Shown here piece by piece: positions 26,183-35,779 of a stretch of 64,000 bases of DNA; position 1 is the first letter of the stretch; every line of letters starts with the position of its first letter. The stretch is taken from NCBI GenBank assembly GCA_009773415.1, contig WSNO01000003.1, forward strand, positions 47,942 to 111,941, read 5' to 3'. The notes below the pieces were generated by a model. That model searched no databases. It was not told the DNA's origin and worked only from the letters and a program-made list of their open reading frames with translations. Both the position numbers and the translations under genes were made by a program. This DNA is from Nitrospirota bacterium. GTDB lineage: Bacteria; Nitrospirota; Thermodesulfovibrionia; Thermodesulfovibrionales; Dissulfurispiraceae.

Positions 26183-27411
26183 AACTTTCGCGAATCCTGC
26201 TGAACCTTAGGATTGCTGTGCGGTCGCTCGAAGCGTTTAAAGTGAGGACTGCGCTGGCGGTACTTGGTGTTTTCCTCGGAACCTTTTCGCTGATTCTGGT
26301 TTCAAATTTATCAGGATCTCTTAAGATGAAAACTGAACTTGAACTCGAATCGCTCGGCAATGATCTGCTCATCGTCCGCAGCGGTCTAATGCGGAGGTTC
26401 GGCCCCGGGACGTCGCTTATCAGCGATGCGGCTACATTGCGGGCGGCCGATGCAACTGCGGTGGCCGAAGGAGCAAGTTCCGTTCTGAACGTTTCTCCTG
26501 CGGCAAACAAAACATTTCCAATCCGGTTTGGGAGCAGGACGCTGTCGTCCGTGCTTGTGACCGGCGTGACGTCTTCTTTTTCGGAGATTCGCAACTTCAG
26601 GGTGAAAGAGGGGGCTTTTGTCACCGAAGATGACCACATCAGCAACCGCAAAGTTGCCGTGCTCGGCAGGCGCGTGGTTGACAAGCTGTTTGGGGATAGC
26701 GACCCAATCGGGCAGTATGTGATGATTTGGCGTGTTCCCTGCCGAATCATCGGCGTGATGGAAGAAAAAGGCGTCGACATATCGGGAGCCGATCAGGACA
26801 ACCAGATATTTGTTCCGCTGAACATGTTTCTCAGGAGCCTGGTAAACCGTGAGAGTATCAACAGCATTTATGTGCAGGCGGTGAGTACGGCGCAACTTCC
26901 GCTTGCAAAGTCGCAGATTGAAGACATTATGCGCCGGCAGCACAAGATTGGTCGCGATAAGAAGGACGATTTTACTGTCATTGATCTGAAGGATGTGGTG
27001 AAGCTGAAATCCGAAGCGACGGGGATGGTTACTGTCCTTGGGCGCATGGCCGCTCTTGTATCATTCACCATCGGTGGTATCGGCATTCTTTCCATCATGA
27101 TACTTATTGTCAACGAGCGGCGCATTGAAATCGGCATCAGGCGTGCGGTCGGATCCCGCAGACGCGACATTATGACACAGTTTATAGTGGAGTCTTCGTT
27201 TATTTCGTTCGTGGGAGGCACGGCGGGCGTCGTTGCCAGCGTTGCGGTAAGCCTTGCTGTCTTCAAGGTTTCCGGCTTGCCTGTTGTCATTTCACCGGTT
27301 GGGCATATGCTTGCTTTTGTGGCCACCATCGGGGTGGGTATTCTTGCCGGCATCTATCCCTCGCGCAAGGCGGTGCAGATTCAGCCTGTGGACATCATTC
27401 GTTCTGTATAA
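26179..27411 (+). CDS. ABC transporter permease, MacB/FtsX type (second of a pair)
   Basis: A 410-residue permease paralogous to the preceding one, with the same layout: N-terminal helix, MacB_PCD domain (residues about 45-260) and three C-terminal helices, including EIGIRRAVGSRRRDIMTQF as coupling loop and a final GILAGIYPSRKAVQIQPVDIIR. I start it at GTG 26179, whose GTGA overlaps the previous stop by four bases, the standard sign of translational coupling. The two would form a heterodimeric transmembrane part; the ATPase and any periplasmic adaptor must come from another locus. Confidence 0.88.
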   Translation: MKLSRILLNLRIAVRSLEAFKVRTALAVLGVFLGTFSLILVSNLSGSLKMKTELELESLGNDLLIVRSGLMRRFGPGTSLISDAATLRAADATAVAEGASSVLNVSPAANKTFPIRFGSRTLSSVLVTGVTSSFSEIRNFRVKEGAFVTEDDHISNRKVAVLGRRVVDKLFGDSDPIGQYVMIWRVPCRIIGVMEEKGVDISGADQDNQIFVPLNMFLRSLVNRESINSIYVQAVSTAQLPLAKSQIEDIMRRQHKIGRDKKDDFTVIDLKDVVKLKSEATGMVTVLGRMAALVSFTIGGIGILSIMILIVNERRIEIGIRRAVGSRRRDIMTQFIVESSFISFVGGTAGVVASVAVSLAVFKVSGLPVVISPVGHMLAFVATIGVGILAGIYPSRKAVQIQPVDIIRSV

Positions 27412-27430
27412 AGCCGTTTTCCCGCGAGTT

Positions 27431-28273
27431 TCAGATGCGTCGCGTCAGATAGCCGGAGAGAAGAATCATGCATCCTCCAACGACGGTATTGAATCCGACA
27501 GGCTCACTGAGAACAATAAACCCGAGCAGGATTGCTGCCACTGGCTCGAGATATCCGAGGATGGCGGCCTTATTTGCAGTTACATCCCTCATGCCCCGAA
27601 AGTAGAGCACCGGAGCAACGGTCGAGAGCAGAAGTCCAATCACCAGAAAAATCCATGCTGTTGGGAAAAAGGGCGCGGGCGGCTGAATGAACGGCATGAG
27701 CATGACCACGAGGAGGAGGTTCTGCCCGAATGTCATCACCACCGGGTCGATTCGCTGGGCTCCTGTGCGAATGAGAATAATGACAAATGCATAGGCGATG
27801 CCCGATACGAGGCCTGACAGGATGCCGATGCTGCTCCGGTCGCCTGAGACAAGGGCCGATACGAACTCAGCCGGAGAGGCGCCAAGCATAATCCAAAGTC
27901 CCGCAGCAGCGAGGGCGACCGCACCGAGCAGGGAGAAAGTGAAGCGCTCTTTCAAGATAATCGGAGCTAAAAAGGCGACTATGACGGGTGCAGTATAGTG
28001 CGTCAGTACGGCATTGGCAATACTTGTGTATTGATAGGCGAAAAAGAAAGTGCCGGTATTGATTAATGCTGTAACTGAGAGCAGTACGAGAAGACCAAGA
28101 TCGTTGCGATCCGGCGTCTTCCACTGCGATCTCCGATACAAAAGAAGCATGCCGAGAGGCAGAAGCGAGACTGCACAGGGAAAAAAGATGAGTGACAATA
28201 CAGGCAGGCCGGTCAGCCTGATAATGACTCCGAGGGAACTCCAGAGAAGAATCGCAATGACGATATAGAACAT
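27431..28273 (-). CDS. EamA/DMT family transporter
   Basis: A 280-residue integral membrane protein with ten predicted helices in two homologous EamA halves. Typical motifs are NTGTFFFAYQYTSIANAVLTHYTAP near residue 75 (first repeat) and GMRDVTANKAAILGYLEPVAAILLGF near residue 230 (second repeat). Members export metabolites, often amino acids or nucleobases; the substrate cannot be inferred. It is convergent with the permease pair, only 19 bases apart. Confidence 0.9.
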   Translation of the reverse strand: MFYIVIAILLWSSLGVIIRLTGLPVLSLIFFPCAVSLLPLGMLLLYRRSQWKTPDRNDLGLLVLLSVTALINTGTFFFAYQYTSIANAVLTHYTAPVIVAFLAPIILKERFTFSLLGAVALAAAGLWIMLGASPAEFVSALVSGDRSSIGILSGLVSGIAYAFVIILIRTGAQRIDPVVMTFGQNLLLVVMLMPFIQPPAPFFPTAWIFLVIGLLLSTVAPVLYFRGMRDVTANKAAILGYLEPVAAILLGFIVLSEPVGFNTVVGGCMILLSGYLTRRI

Positions 28274-28446
28274 GAATGAGATGGTCTGTCTGTTTTCAGT
28301 GCTTTCCGGGTTCGTCAGGGAACGAAGGTGCTATAATAATCATAAACAAGGTTCTATCGACTTTTTTACTTTAGCGTTTCGATAGTAAAAAAGCAATCTT
28401 CCCGTTTTGGCGGGAAGTCTGCTATTTGGACAGAACGGGAGAAAGC

Positions 28447-29685
28447 GTGTCGACAAGGTATCGGGAGATTGGCGCCGGACATGTAGCGCTGAGCGTTGCA
28501 AAGCTTCAGGTTGGAACCCGTTTGCCGTTTGATGTATACATCAAGGACGGCGGCGTAGTGAAACCCCTCTTCAACAAGGGTATGATCTTTTCCCGCATTG
28601 CCCACTCGGTGCTGCAGGAAAAGGGGTTATCAGAGATTTATATCCTTGCTGAGAGCGGCGCCTCTTTAGACAGCTATATCGCTCATTCGGCTCTCAAGGA
28701 AGGGTCGGTACTCGAAGACCCCGTAGCATTCATGAACTATTCTCATACGAAAGACAAATATTTCCAGATTGAACGTGGGTTGCTCGTTGCCGGCACGGCT
28801 GTTTCCTTTTCAATCTATGCACAGGACCGTATGCGCTTTCATGAGGTTGCACAGGCAAGTGACGCATCTCCTGTCAAAATCGACAACAGCGTTCTGCAGG
28901 CGGTGGGAGACCTCTGCATCATGAGCGCCGATGTTCCAAAGTATCATGAATATCTGAAGACGATTGCCGCGGTGAAAAGCCTTTCCCCAGAGGATGCCGC
29001 TCGGGTAAAAACGCTTGCGGTCAAGGAGAATGCCAAAGTCGTCATGAAGGAGTTGCTTCAGGATCCGCGGAGCGGGCAGGCTATCAAAAAGACCGGGCAA
29101 ATCGTCAATAACATGATTGACTCCATTCTCGAAAACCGCGATACCATTTATGACCTTGTGTCCCTCAAGCAATATGATTATTACACGTATACCCATTCGG
29201 TCAACGTGGGGGTTCTTTCCATCGGCCTCGGTCTGGCGGTCAATCTCGACCGCACGCAAACAACTTTGCTCGGCATGGGAGCAATGCTGCATGATGTCGG
29301 CAAAAGCGCGATCCCTTCGGAGATATTGAACAAGCAGGGCAAGCTTGACGATACGGAATATATGCTCATCAAGAATCATGTTGTCGAGGGCGAAAAAATT
29401 CTCAGTTCCAATGCTGAATTTCCGCCGGATGCCCTTCCGGCTGCGCTCCAGCATCATGAGAAACTGACAGGGCGCGGGTATCCGGGAGGGCTGAGCGGGA
29501 AAGGCATCAAGCTGTTCGGACGTATTGCGGCGATAGCGGACTGTTACGACGCTTTGACGACGAGGCGTCCCTATAAGGCTCCCATGGCGCCTTTCTATGC
29601 GCTTTCGATTATTGCCAAGGAGACCGGGGATTATGATCCTGAACTCCTGAAGATATTCATCAAGATGCTCGGCAAGATTAAATAA
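28447..29685 (+). CDS. HD-GYP domain phosphodiesterase
   Basis: A 412-residue protein. The N-terminal 200 residues carry no receiver or PAS motif that I recognise. The C-terminal HD-GYP domain (about 215-400), which hydrolyses c-di-GMP, has the motifs THSVNVGVLSIGLG, MLHDVGKSAIPSEIL, the NHVVEGE histidine and HHEKLTGRGYPGGL. GTG 28447 has GGGAG five bases upstream; TTG 28426 is an in-frame alternative. Its stop overlaps the rarA start (TAATG). Together with the PilZ protein and motor genes it shows c-di-GMP control in this organism. Confidence 0.92.
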   Translation: MSTRYREIGAGHVALSVAKLQVGTRLPFDVYIKDGGVVKPLFNKGMIFSRIAHSVLQEKGLSEIYILAESGASLDSYIAHSALKEGSVLEDPVAFMNYSHTKDKYFQIERGLLVAGTAVSFSIYAQDRMRFHEVAQASDASPVKIDNSVLQAVGDLCIMSADVPKYHEYLKTIAAVKSLSPEDAARVKTLAVKENAKVVMKELLQDPRSGQAIKKTGQIVNNMIDSILENRDTIYDLVSLKQYDYYTYTHSVNVGVLSIGLGLAVNLDRTQTTLLGMGAMLHDVGKSAIPSEILNKQGKLDDTEYMLIKNHVVEGEKILSSNAEFPPDALPAALQHHEKLTGRGYPGGLSGKGIKLFGRIAAIADCYDALTTRRPYKAPMAPFYALSIIAKETGDYDPELLKIFIKMLGKIK

Positions 29686-30953
29686 TGGATCTGTTCTCAT
29701 CATCCGTCGATTCGCCTGAATCTTCTGAGCCTTTGCCGAATACAGCTCCGCTTGCCTATCGCATGGCGCCGCGCACGCTTGATGAATATGTCGGGCAGGA
29801 GCATATCATCGGTGAGGGGAAGCTTCTCCGTCGCGCCATTGAGGCTGATCGCATATCGTCCATTATCCTCTATGGTCCTCCCGGAACCGGCAAAACAGGT
29901 CTTTCCCGCGTCATCTCGCATCAGACAAAGTCACGGTTTGAGTGGCTGAATGCGGCAACGGCAGGGCTGGATGACCTTCGAAAAGTGATGCAGCAGGCTC
30001 GAGCGCGTAAAAAGCTTGGTGTGAGGACGGTGCTTTTTCTTGATGAAATTCATCGCTTTAACAAACTGCAGCAAGATGCACTTTTGCCTGATGTGGAAGA
30101 GGGCAACCTTATTCTCGTCGCTGCGACCGTTGAAAATCCGTTTTTCTATGTGAACTCCGCTCTGCTGTCGCGGAGTCAGGTCTTTGAGCTGAGGCTGTTG
30201 AATGAGGACCATCTCTATCTCATTCTGAACCGGGCATTGCACGACACTGAACGGGGGCTTGGCGCCATGCCTCTGCTGGTCGAGGAAGAAGCATTGCGCC
30301 ATCTTGCAAAGATATCGGACGGCGATGCCCGCAAGGCATTGTCGGCATTGGAAATCGCCAGCCTTACCACTGTGCCGGATTCTGGCGGCACTATCCGCGT
30401 GACGCTGCCGATAGCTGAGGAGTCGATTCAGAAAAAGGTAGTTGTCTATGACCGCGATGGAGACCAGCACTACGATACGATTTCCGCCTTCATCAAGAGC
30501 ATGCGCGGCTCAGACCCGGATGCGACTGTTTATTATCTTGCCAAGATGATTTATGCCGGGGAAGACCCGCGTTTTATCGCCCGTCGCATCGTCATCTGTG
30601 CCTCTGAGGACGTCGGGAATGCCGACCCCATGGCTCTGGTGCTTGCTGCCGCGGCTCTCCGCGCGGTTGAATTTGTCGGCATGCCTGAAGGCCGCATCCC
30701 ATTGGCGCAGGCCGCCATCTATGTTGCCAATGCGCCAAAGAGCAACGCCAGTTATGAAGCTATTGAGGCAGCTCTTGCTGATATCGGGAATAATCCGACA
30801 CTGGAAGTGCCAAGTCACCTCAAAGACGCCAGTTATGATGGAGCGAAGAAGCTTGGTCGCGGTGAGGGCTACAAGTATCCGCATGCATACGGAGGTCAGG
30901 TTGAGCAGCAATACCTGCCGGAGAAAAAGAAGTATTACAAGCTACAAAAATAA
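29685..30953 (+). CDS. rarA: Replication-associated recombination protein A (RarA/MgsA AAA+ ATPase)
   Basis: A 422-residue clamp-loader-like AAA+ ATPase acting at stalled replication forks. Motifs: RPRTLDEYVGQEHIIG-like N-terminus (MAPRTLDEYVGQEHIIGEG), Walker A YGPPGTGKTGLSR near residue 68, Walker B LFLDEIHRFNKLQQD near 117, sensor TVENPFFYVNSALLSRSQVF, and the C-terminal MgsA domain ending in YKYPHAYGGQVEQQYLP. It starts inside the stop of the HD-GYP gene, so both are on one transcript. Confidence 0.96.
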   Translation: MDLFSSSVDSPESSEPLPNTAPLAYRMAPRTLDEYVGQEHIIGEGKLLRRAIEADRISSIILYGPPGTGKTGLSRVISHQTKSRFEWLNAATAGLDDLRKVMQQARARKKLGVRTVLFLDEIHRFNKLQQDALLPDVEEGNLILVAATVENPFFYVNSALLSRSQVFELRLLNEDHLYLILNRALHDTERGLGAMPLLVEEEALRHLAKISDGDARKALSALEIASLTTVPDSGGTIRVTLPIAEESIQKKVVVYDRDGDQHYDTISAFIKSMRGSDPDATVYYLAKMIYAGEDPRFIARRIVICASEDVGNADPMALVLAAAALRAVEFVGMPEGRIPLAQAAIYVANAPKSNASYEAIEAALADIGNNPTLEVPSHLKDASYDGAKKLGRGEGYKYPHAYGGQVEQQYLPEKKKYYKLQK

Positions 30954-31034
30954 ATAAGGGCGGCGGAACCCTCCTCTCCATTACTGTCAGAGGATCACTG
31001 CATCCGAGATCTGAACGTCGATTGCCCCAATCTG

Positions 31035-31487
31035 TCAGTCTTCCCGTTTTTTCTTTTTCTTGCCTTTTCCCTGGCCCTGACCATCAAATGTTTTAAACGG
31101 ACCGTCTCCCCGCTTTAGAGCATGAAACTCCGGGGAACCTGGCTTGATGCCAAGTCTCTTGGCAATAACTCCCCAGCCCTTTCCCCGGTTTGCTTTATAC
31201 TGGTCGGCCACATATGCAGATTGCCGCTTTGAGAGTTGAGATAGCCAGCAGATCATGTAGACGTCGCTCGGACTGAATCGGTTGGTATGCATCATGGACT
31301 CGACCACAGAGCGGGTCACGCCGTATACCTGATTCATTCTCATCATGAAGATGTCCATATTCTGCAAGGCATCATTATCAACATTTGTTAAATGAGCATC
31401 AAGTGCGGCACTGCCTTTCGGAGCAGCATGGCCGCAGGTTGCCATGATCAGAATGACAGCGATAGACCAAAAAAGAATCCTTTTCAT
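31035..31487 (-). CDS. Secreted/periplasmic protein of unknown function
   Basis: Not recognised. The 150-residue product begins with a clear Sec signal peptide (residues 1-21, cleavage after GHA). The mature protein is helical, has Met-rich stretches (MDIFMMRMNQVYGV, VESMMHTNRF) and ends in a Lys/Gly-rich tail with six lysines in a row. A single mature cysteine (CWLSQLSKRQ) is present. AAGGAG precedes ATG 31487. It lies just downstream of nothing on its own strand except the purine gene, which it follows from 31505, and may be read from the same transcript. Confidence 0.7.
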   Translation of the reverse strand: MKRILFWSIAVILIMATCGHAAPKGSAALDAHLTNVDNDALQNMDIFMMRMNQVYGVTRSVVESMMHTNRFSPSDVYMICWLSQLSKRQSAYVADQYKANRGKGWGVIAKRLGIKPGSPEFHALKRGDGPFKTFDGQGQGKGKKKKKRED

Positions 31488-31504
31488 GAAAAAACTCCTT
31501 TCTT

Positions 31505-32797
31505 CTAATGTCTGAATGCCCGTTGGCCGGTGAAGACCATTGTCACTTTCGGGGATGCTTCATTACATGCCTGAATGGTCTCGAAGTCGCGCTCTGAGCC
31601 GCCCGGCTGGACGATGGCACGCACTCCCTGCTGAATGCCGACGTCAGCTCCGTCGCGAAACGGGAAAAACGCATCCGACACCATCGTAGAACCGATAAGT
31701 CCGCCCCTGTCCATTTTTGCCTGCGCATCAACCTCTCTGAGCGCAGCGATGTCGCATTTGCCTTGAGCCGCTTCGAGCTCATAGGTCTTGTAAGGAACGC
31801 CAAACTGCCTGAAGCAGAGCGCATCAGCATACTTGGTGTAAGCCTTGAACACGGCGATTTCGGCAACGCCGACGCGGTCCTGTTCACCGGTGCCGATGCC
31901 GACAGTGCAACCGTCCTTCACATAGATTACGGAGTTTGACGTGATGCCCTGCTCAACGCTCCAGCCGAACAGCATGTCGGCATACTCTTCTTCAGTCGGG
32001 GCGCGATCAACGATATATTCCTGTCCCTTGCAGACGGTCTTTGCCGGAAGGAAATCATCCTTCGTGCGAATGCGGTTCAGCGGAGACTGCTGCACTATTA
32101 TGCCGCCGTCGATCAGGCATTTCAAGTCGACGAAGCGAGTGGATCGATAATTCTCAAGAGTGCTGATTTTGGGTACTTTAACGATACGAAGGTTTTTCCG
32201 CCTGGCGAGAATTTCGACAACACCGTCTTCAAAGTCCGGCGCCGCAACGACTTCGAGGTAGTTTGCGCTGACAAGTTCTGCGGCGGATATATCCATCGGT
32301 CGGTTTACCACGAGGCAGCCGCCGAACGCTGCAATGCGGTCAGACATGTTGGCCCGGTCATACGCCTCAGCAACGGTTGCTCCGTATGCAACACCGCACG
32401 GGTTGTTATGCTTCAGGATAGCCGCTGCCGGACGGTCAGTCAAAAACTTTAGGATATTGAGCGCATTGTCGAGATCCGTCAAGTTTGTTTTGCCAGGATG
32501 CTTGCCTGCCTGTATCATGTCATCTTCGGAAATGCTGCTGACCAGCCCGTTGCCGGGATTGATAAACTGGCAGTCGCCAAGCAGCAGATTGCCGTTGACC
32601 AGCTCGTACATGGCGGCTTCCTGATCCGGGTTTTCGCCGTACCGAAGCCCTTTTTCGACGAGTTCGCCGATCTTTTCATCGGGAATTTTCCATGAGCGCT
32701 TGCGGTAGACCAGTGTCTGGTCGCCGAACTGTATCGTCATCGATTCCGGAAAATGGTCGTCCATTATGGTTTTGTACATTTTCTTGAGATCTGACAT
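31505..32797 (-). CDS. AICAR transformylase (PurH C-terminal domain only)
   Basis: A 430-residue enzyme of purine synthesis that transfers a formyl group to AICAR. It covers only the transformylase half of PurH: LRYGENPDQEAAMY near residue 50, LKHNNPCGVA near 134 with the catalytic Lys-His pair, RIAAFGGCLVVNR near 162 and DAFFPFRDG near the C-terminus. The usual N-terminal IMP cyclohydrolase domain (about 200 residues) is absent and is replaced by about 40 residues of unrelated leader. GGGAGG precedes ATG 32797, supporting this start. A separate IMP cyclohydrolase would be required elsewhere in the genome. Confidence 0.9.
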   Translation of the reverse strand: MSDLKKMYKTIMDDHFPESMTIQFGDQTLVYRKRSWKIPDEKIGELVEKGLRYGENPDQEAAMYELVNGNLLLGDCQFINPGNGLVSSISEDDMIQAGKHPGKTNLTDLDNALNILKFLTDRPAAAILKHNNPCGVAYGATVAEAYDRANMSDRIAAFGGCLVVNRPMDISAAELVSANYLEVVAAPDFEDGVVEILARRKNLRIVKVPKISTLENYRSTRFVDLKCLIDGGIIVQQSPLNRIRTKDDFLPAKTVCKGQEYIVDRAPTEEEYADMLFGWSVEQGITSNSVIYVKDGCTVGIGTGEQDRVGVAEIAVFKAYTKYADALCFRQFGVPYKTYELEAAQGKCDIAALREVDAQAKMDRGGLIGSTMVSDAFFPFRDGADVGIQQGVRAIVQPGGSERDFETIQACNEASPKVTMVFTGQRAFRH

Positions 32798-32947
32798 GGT
32801 GTAGCCTCCCGCAGACAAGGTTTTAATATATCTAAGAATAGCAGATTAGAGGGGCAAATTGAGAAGTCAGCGGCATGGCTGTCTTGATTGTTCAGCATGG
32901 ATGCCCATAGAATATCGTGGATTCATAAAGGCGTTGAAAGGATTTCA

Positions 32948-34195
32948 GTGGAACGTGTTCTGCAAGGGTTAGTCGGCATTGCAGCGCTTATTGCTTTTGC
33001 CTGGCTCATCAGCGAAAACCGGAGTCGGGTGCGGTGGCGGCATATTGCTGTTGCACTGGCGGTCCAGACTTCTCTTGCATTATTGCTTATCAAGGTTCCT
33101 TTTGCTCAGGAGGTGTTTCGAGGGCTGAATCACGCAGTGAGTTCAATTGAACTGGCGACCCGCGCCGGAACCTCATTTGTTTTCGGTTATATCGGAGGAG
33201 GTCCCCTGCCATTTACAGAGTCATTTCCAGGAGCGAGTTTCGTGCTGGGGGTACAGGCGCTGCCGCTTGTGCTCATTGTCAGTGCGTTGTCATCACTTCT
33301 TTTTTACTGGCGCATTTTGCCGGTGGTGGTTCGGGCTTTTTCCTGGTTTCTTCAGAAAACCATGCATATCGGCGGAGCAGTCGGTCTCGGGGCTGCTGCC
33401 AATGTTTTCCTCGGAATGGTTGAGGCGCCGCTTTTCATCAGACCGTATCTTGCCATTATGACCCGAAGCGAGCTTTTTATAACCATGACCTGCGGCATGG
33501 CAGGCATAGCCGGTACGGTCATGATTCTCTATGCAAGCATCCTCAGTCCGGTTATTCTCGATCCGCTCGGCCATATCCTTGCTGCCTCGATAATCAGTAT
33601 CCCCGCGGCCATCATGCTTTCTCAGGTAATGATTCCGGAAACCGGCAACCTAACCGGCGGCGGCATAGTGCCTCCTCGGCCGTCCTCCAGCATGATGGAT
33701 GCAATAGCCAGCGGCACGACTGATGGTATCAGACTGCTGATCAATATTATTGCCATGCTGATCGTGCTTGTAGCGCTCGTGCATTTGGCCAACCAGATTG
33801 TCGGTCTGCTGCCGGAGGCAGGCGGCCAACCACTGTCGCTTCAGCGTATACTCGGCTGGATCATGGCTCCTGTGGTGTGGCTCATCGGCATCCCGTGGTC
33901 CGAAGCACAGGCAGCTGGAGCGCTCATGGGAACAAAAACGGTCTTGAATGAATTTCTGGCATATATGGATATGGCAAAACTGCCGGATGGAGCGCTCAGC
34001 CAGCGGAGCAAGATTATCATGACCTATGCGCTTTGCGGATTTGCGAACTTCGGCAGCCTCGGCATTATGATCGGAGGCCTTGGAGTAATGGCTCCCGAGC
34101 GCCGTGGAGAGATTGTCTCGCTCGGGATGAAGTCGCTGGTGGCTGGAACCATGGCGACACTAATGACCGGCGCTCTCGTCGGCATTCTTTATTAG
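32948..34195 (+). CDS. Concentrative nucleoside transporter (NupC/CNT family)
   Basis: A 415-residue inner-membrane nucleoside symporter. The first helix is LQGLVGIAALIAFAWLISENR; a gate region GAAANVFLGMVEAPLFIRPYL near residue 165 and TNEFLAY-like TVLNEFLAYMDMAKL near 330 carry the conserved CNT residues, followed by YALCGFANFGSLGIMIGGLG. I use GTG 32948, which has AAAGGA five bases upstream and gives the usual length; ATG 32897 would add 17 residues. Its position beside a purine biosynthesis gene, transcribed divergently, fits nucleoside salvage. Confidence 0.9.
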   Translation: MERVLQGLVGIAALIAFAWLISENRSRVRWRHIAVALAVQTSLALLLIKVPFAQEVFRGLNHAVSSIELATRAGTSFVFGYIGGGPLPFTESFPGASFVLGVQALPLVLIVSALSSLLFYWRILPVVVRAFSWFLQKTMHIGGAVGLGAAANVFLGMVEAPLFIRPYLAIMTRSELFITMTCGMAGIAGTVMILYASILSPVILDPLGHILAASIISIPAAIMLSQVMIPETGNLTGGGIVPPRPSSSMMDAIASGTTDGIRLLINIIAMLIVLVALVHLANQIVGLLPEAGGQPLSLQRILGWIMAPVVWLIGIPWSEAQAAGALMGTKTVLNEFLAYMDMAKLPDGALSQRSKIIMTYALCGFANFGSLGIMIGGLGVMAPERRGEIVSLGMKSLVAGTMATLMTGALVGILY

Positions 34196-34204
34196 GAGAT
34201 AACT

Positions 34205-35014
34205 ATGTGTGAGTTTTGCACGAAACATGGCGATGGACAGATCTGGTATAAAAATGCGAAAAACTTTTCGGGGGATCTTGTATCCGACCTGAAGCGCCGC
34301 GGCTATATCGAACGTTTTGTAAAGGAAACAATTCAGGACGGATTCGTCAAACTCGGCAGGCTTGAAGCTCTCGTCCGCAAGAAGGGTGCTTTGCCGGAGC
34401 GGGTGCGAACGGCAATGGAAGAAAACGCGCGACAGGAACACTTTGGACAGGTGCTGCCCATAGAAGAGATTCGCGATGTGGTGATGAAGGCCGAAACGGT
34501 CGTGCGCATGCCGTGCGCGTGCCGCTGGGCAATGGGAAAGGGTGAAGTGCGGGCCTGTTACGGCATCAGCATCGGACCGGAGCAGTGGTATCGTCATGTC
34601 GACATGAACTCGTTCGGCTCTTTGCCTGATGATGGACTGGAGGTGGTCGATCGTGAAGAGGCCATTCATCAGATGAAGCATTTGGAAGAACACGGCGCGG
34701 TGCATACGATCTGGACGATGGTGACGCCTTTTATCGGTGCCGTCTGCAACTGCACGCTGGAGGATTGTCTCGCCATGCGCACGCTTTCCGGCATCAAGGT
34801 CGAGACGATGGCGCGTGCCGAGTTCATTGCACGGGTAGATGAAGAAAAATGCATCGGCTGCGGTCAGTGCGAGGCGACCTGCCAGTTTAAGGCTATTCGG
34901 GACAAAGAGGTATCTGGCAATCATTATGCTGTAATCGATACCCATGCGTGCTATGGCTGCGGGCTATGCAGAAATGGCTGCCCGGTCGGGGCGCTCTCGC
35001 TTGCGCGACGATAA
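34205..35014 (+). CDS. 4Fe-4S dicluster ferredoxin-domain protein
   Basis: A 269-residue iron-sulfur protein starting nine bases after the transporter gene with an AGGAG site. The C-terminus holds two ferredoxin-type clusters: CIGCGQCEATCQF near residue 217 and CYGCGLCRNGCPVG near 248. The N-terminal domain begins MCEFCTKHGDG and contains further cysteines (MPCACRWAMG, RACYG, AVCNCTLEDC) that could bind another centre. Such proteins are common in anaerobes but their partners are unknown. It shares a transcript with the nucleoside transporter, which does not obviously explain its job. Confidence 0.82.
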   Translation: MCEFCTKHGDGQIWYKNAKNFSGDLVSDLKRRGYIERFVKETIQDGFVKLGRLEALVRKKGALPERVRTAMEENARQEHFGQVLPIEEIRDVVMKAETVVRMPCACRWAMGKGEVRACYGISIGPEQWYRHVDMNSFGSLPDDGLEVVDREEAIHQMKHLEEHGAVHTIWTMVTPFIGAVCNCTLEDCLAMRTLSGIKVETMARAEFIARVDEEKCIGCGQCEATCQFKAIRDKEVSGNHYAVIDTHACYGCGLCRNGCPVGALSLARR

Positions 35015-35022
35015 AATCTTCT

Positions 35023-35658
35023 TCAGACTCCGCGTGTATGGGGAGGCCAGATATATTTATGGAGTTGCAGATTCAGGCGAACGGGCAGGTGGTCGTCCAG
35101 TATCCATTGCACCATCTCTGACGGGCTTACCATGCCATGCGCTGGCGAGAAGAGCACCGTGCAGATTGAGGCCAGGTCTTTGTTGCGCAAAAGATGCCGC
35201 GCCCATGCATAATCTTCCTGCGAAGCAATCACGAATTTAATCTCATCTTCCGGCTTCAGAAAGTCCAGATTGCTCTCAAGCATGCGGTCTGCCATGCCGC
35301 TGGATGGTGTTTTAATGTCCACAATGATTTTGGCGCGCGGGTCGATATGTTTTATGTTCTGTGAGCCATTCGTCTCGATGAGCACTTCATAGCCGTCATT
35401 GCAGAGTGCGGTCACAAGGGCAGAGCTGTCGGTCTGCAGGAGCGGTTCGCCGCCGGTCACTTCCACAAGCTGAATGCCGAATGCAGCCACCTGCGTAAGG
35501 ATCTCGGCGATTGAGAATGCACTTCCTTCTTCATAGGAATATACTGTGTCGCAGTATGAACAACGCAGGTTGCAGCCGGCCAAACGCACAAAAACACACG
35601 GCCGGCCGGCATGAGTAGATTCTCCCTGAATACTGGCAAAGATTTCACAGACATGCAT
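35023..35658 (-). CDS. queE: 7-carboxy-7-deazaguanine synthase
   Basis: A 211-residue radical SAM enzyme of queuosine biosynthesis that converts CPH4 into CDG. The family start HVCEIFASIQGESTHAGRP is followed by the cluster motif CNLRCSYC (about residues 30-37), the GGEPLL motif near 73 and LIETNGS near 97. ATG 35658 is chosen; GTG 35661 directly before it is possible. No other queuosine genes (queC, queD, queF) are adjacent. It ends eight bases from the convergent ferredoxin-domain gene. Confidence 0.93.
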   Translation of the reverse strand: MHVCEIFASIQGESTHAGRPCVFVRLAGCNLRCSYCDTVYSYEEGSAFSIAEILTQVAAFGIQLVEVTGGEPLLQTDSSALVTALCNDGYEVLIETNGSQNIKHIDPRAKIIVDIKTPSSGMADRMLESNLDFLKPEDEIKFVIASQEDYAWARHLLRNKDLASICTVLFSPAHGMVSPSEMVQWILDDHLPVRLNLQLHKYIWPPHTRGV

Positions 35659-35779
35659 CACGTAAGATGGCCTCTCTTTGTAGTTGTCAGTACTCTATCA
35701 CGCTGCCTTTTAGCGGGTCAAAGGAGTCTCGCATATAAGATAGCTATGAGCGTCATTGACATGTGCTATAATTAAAGCC

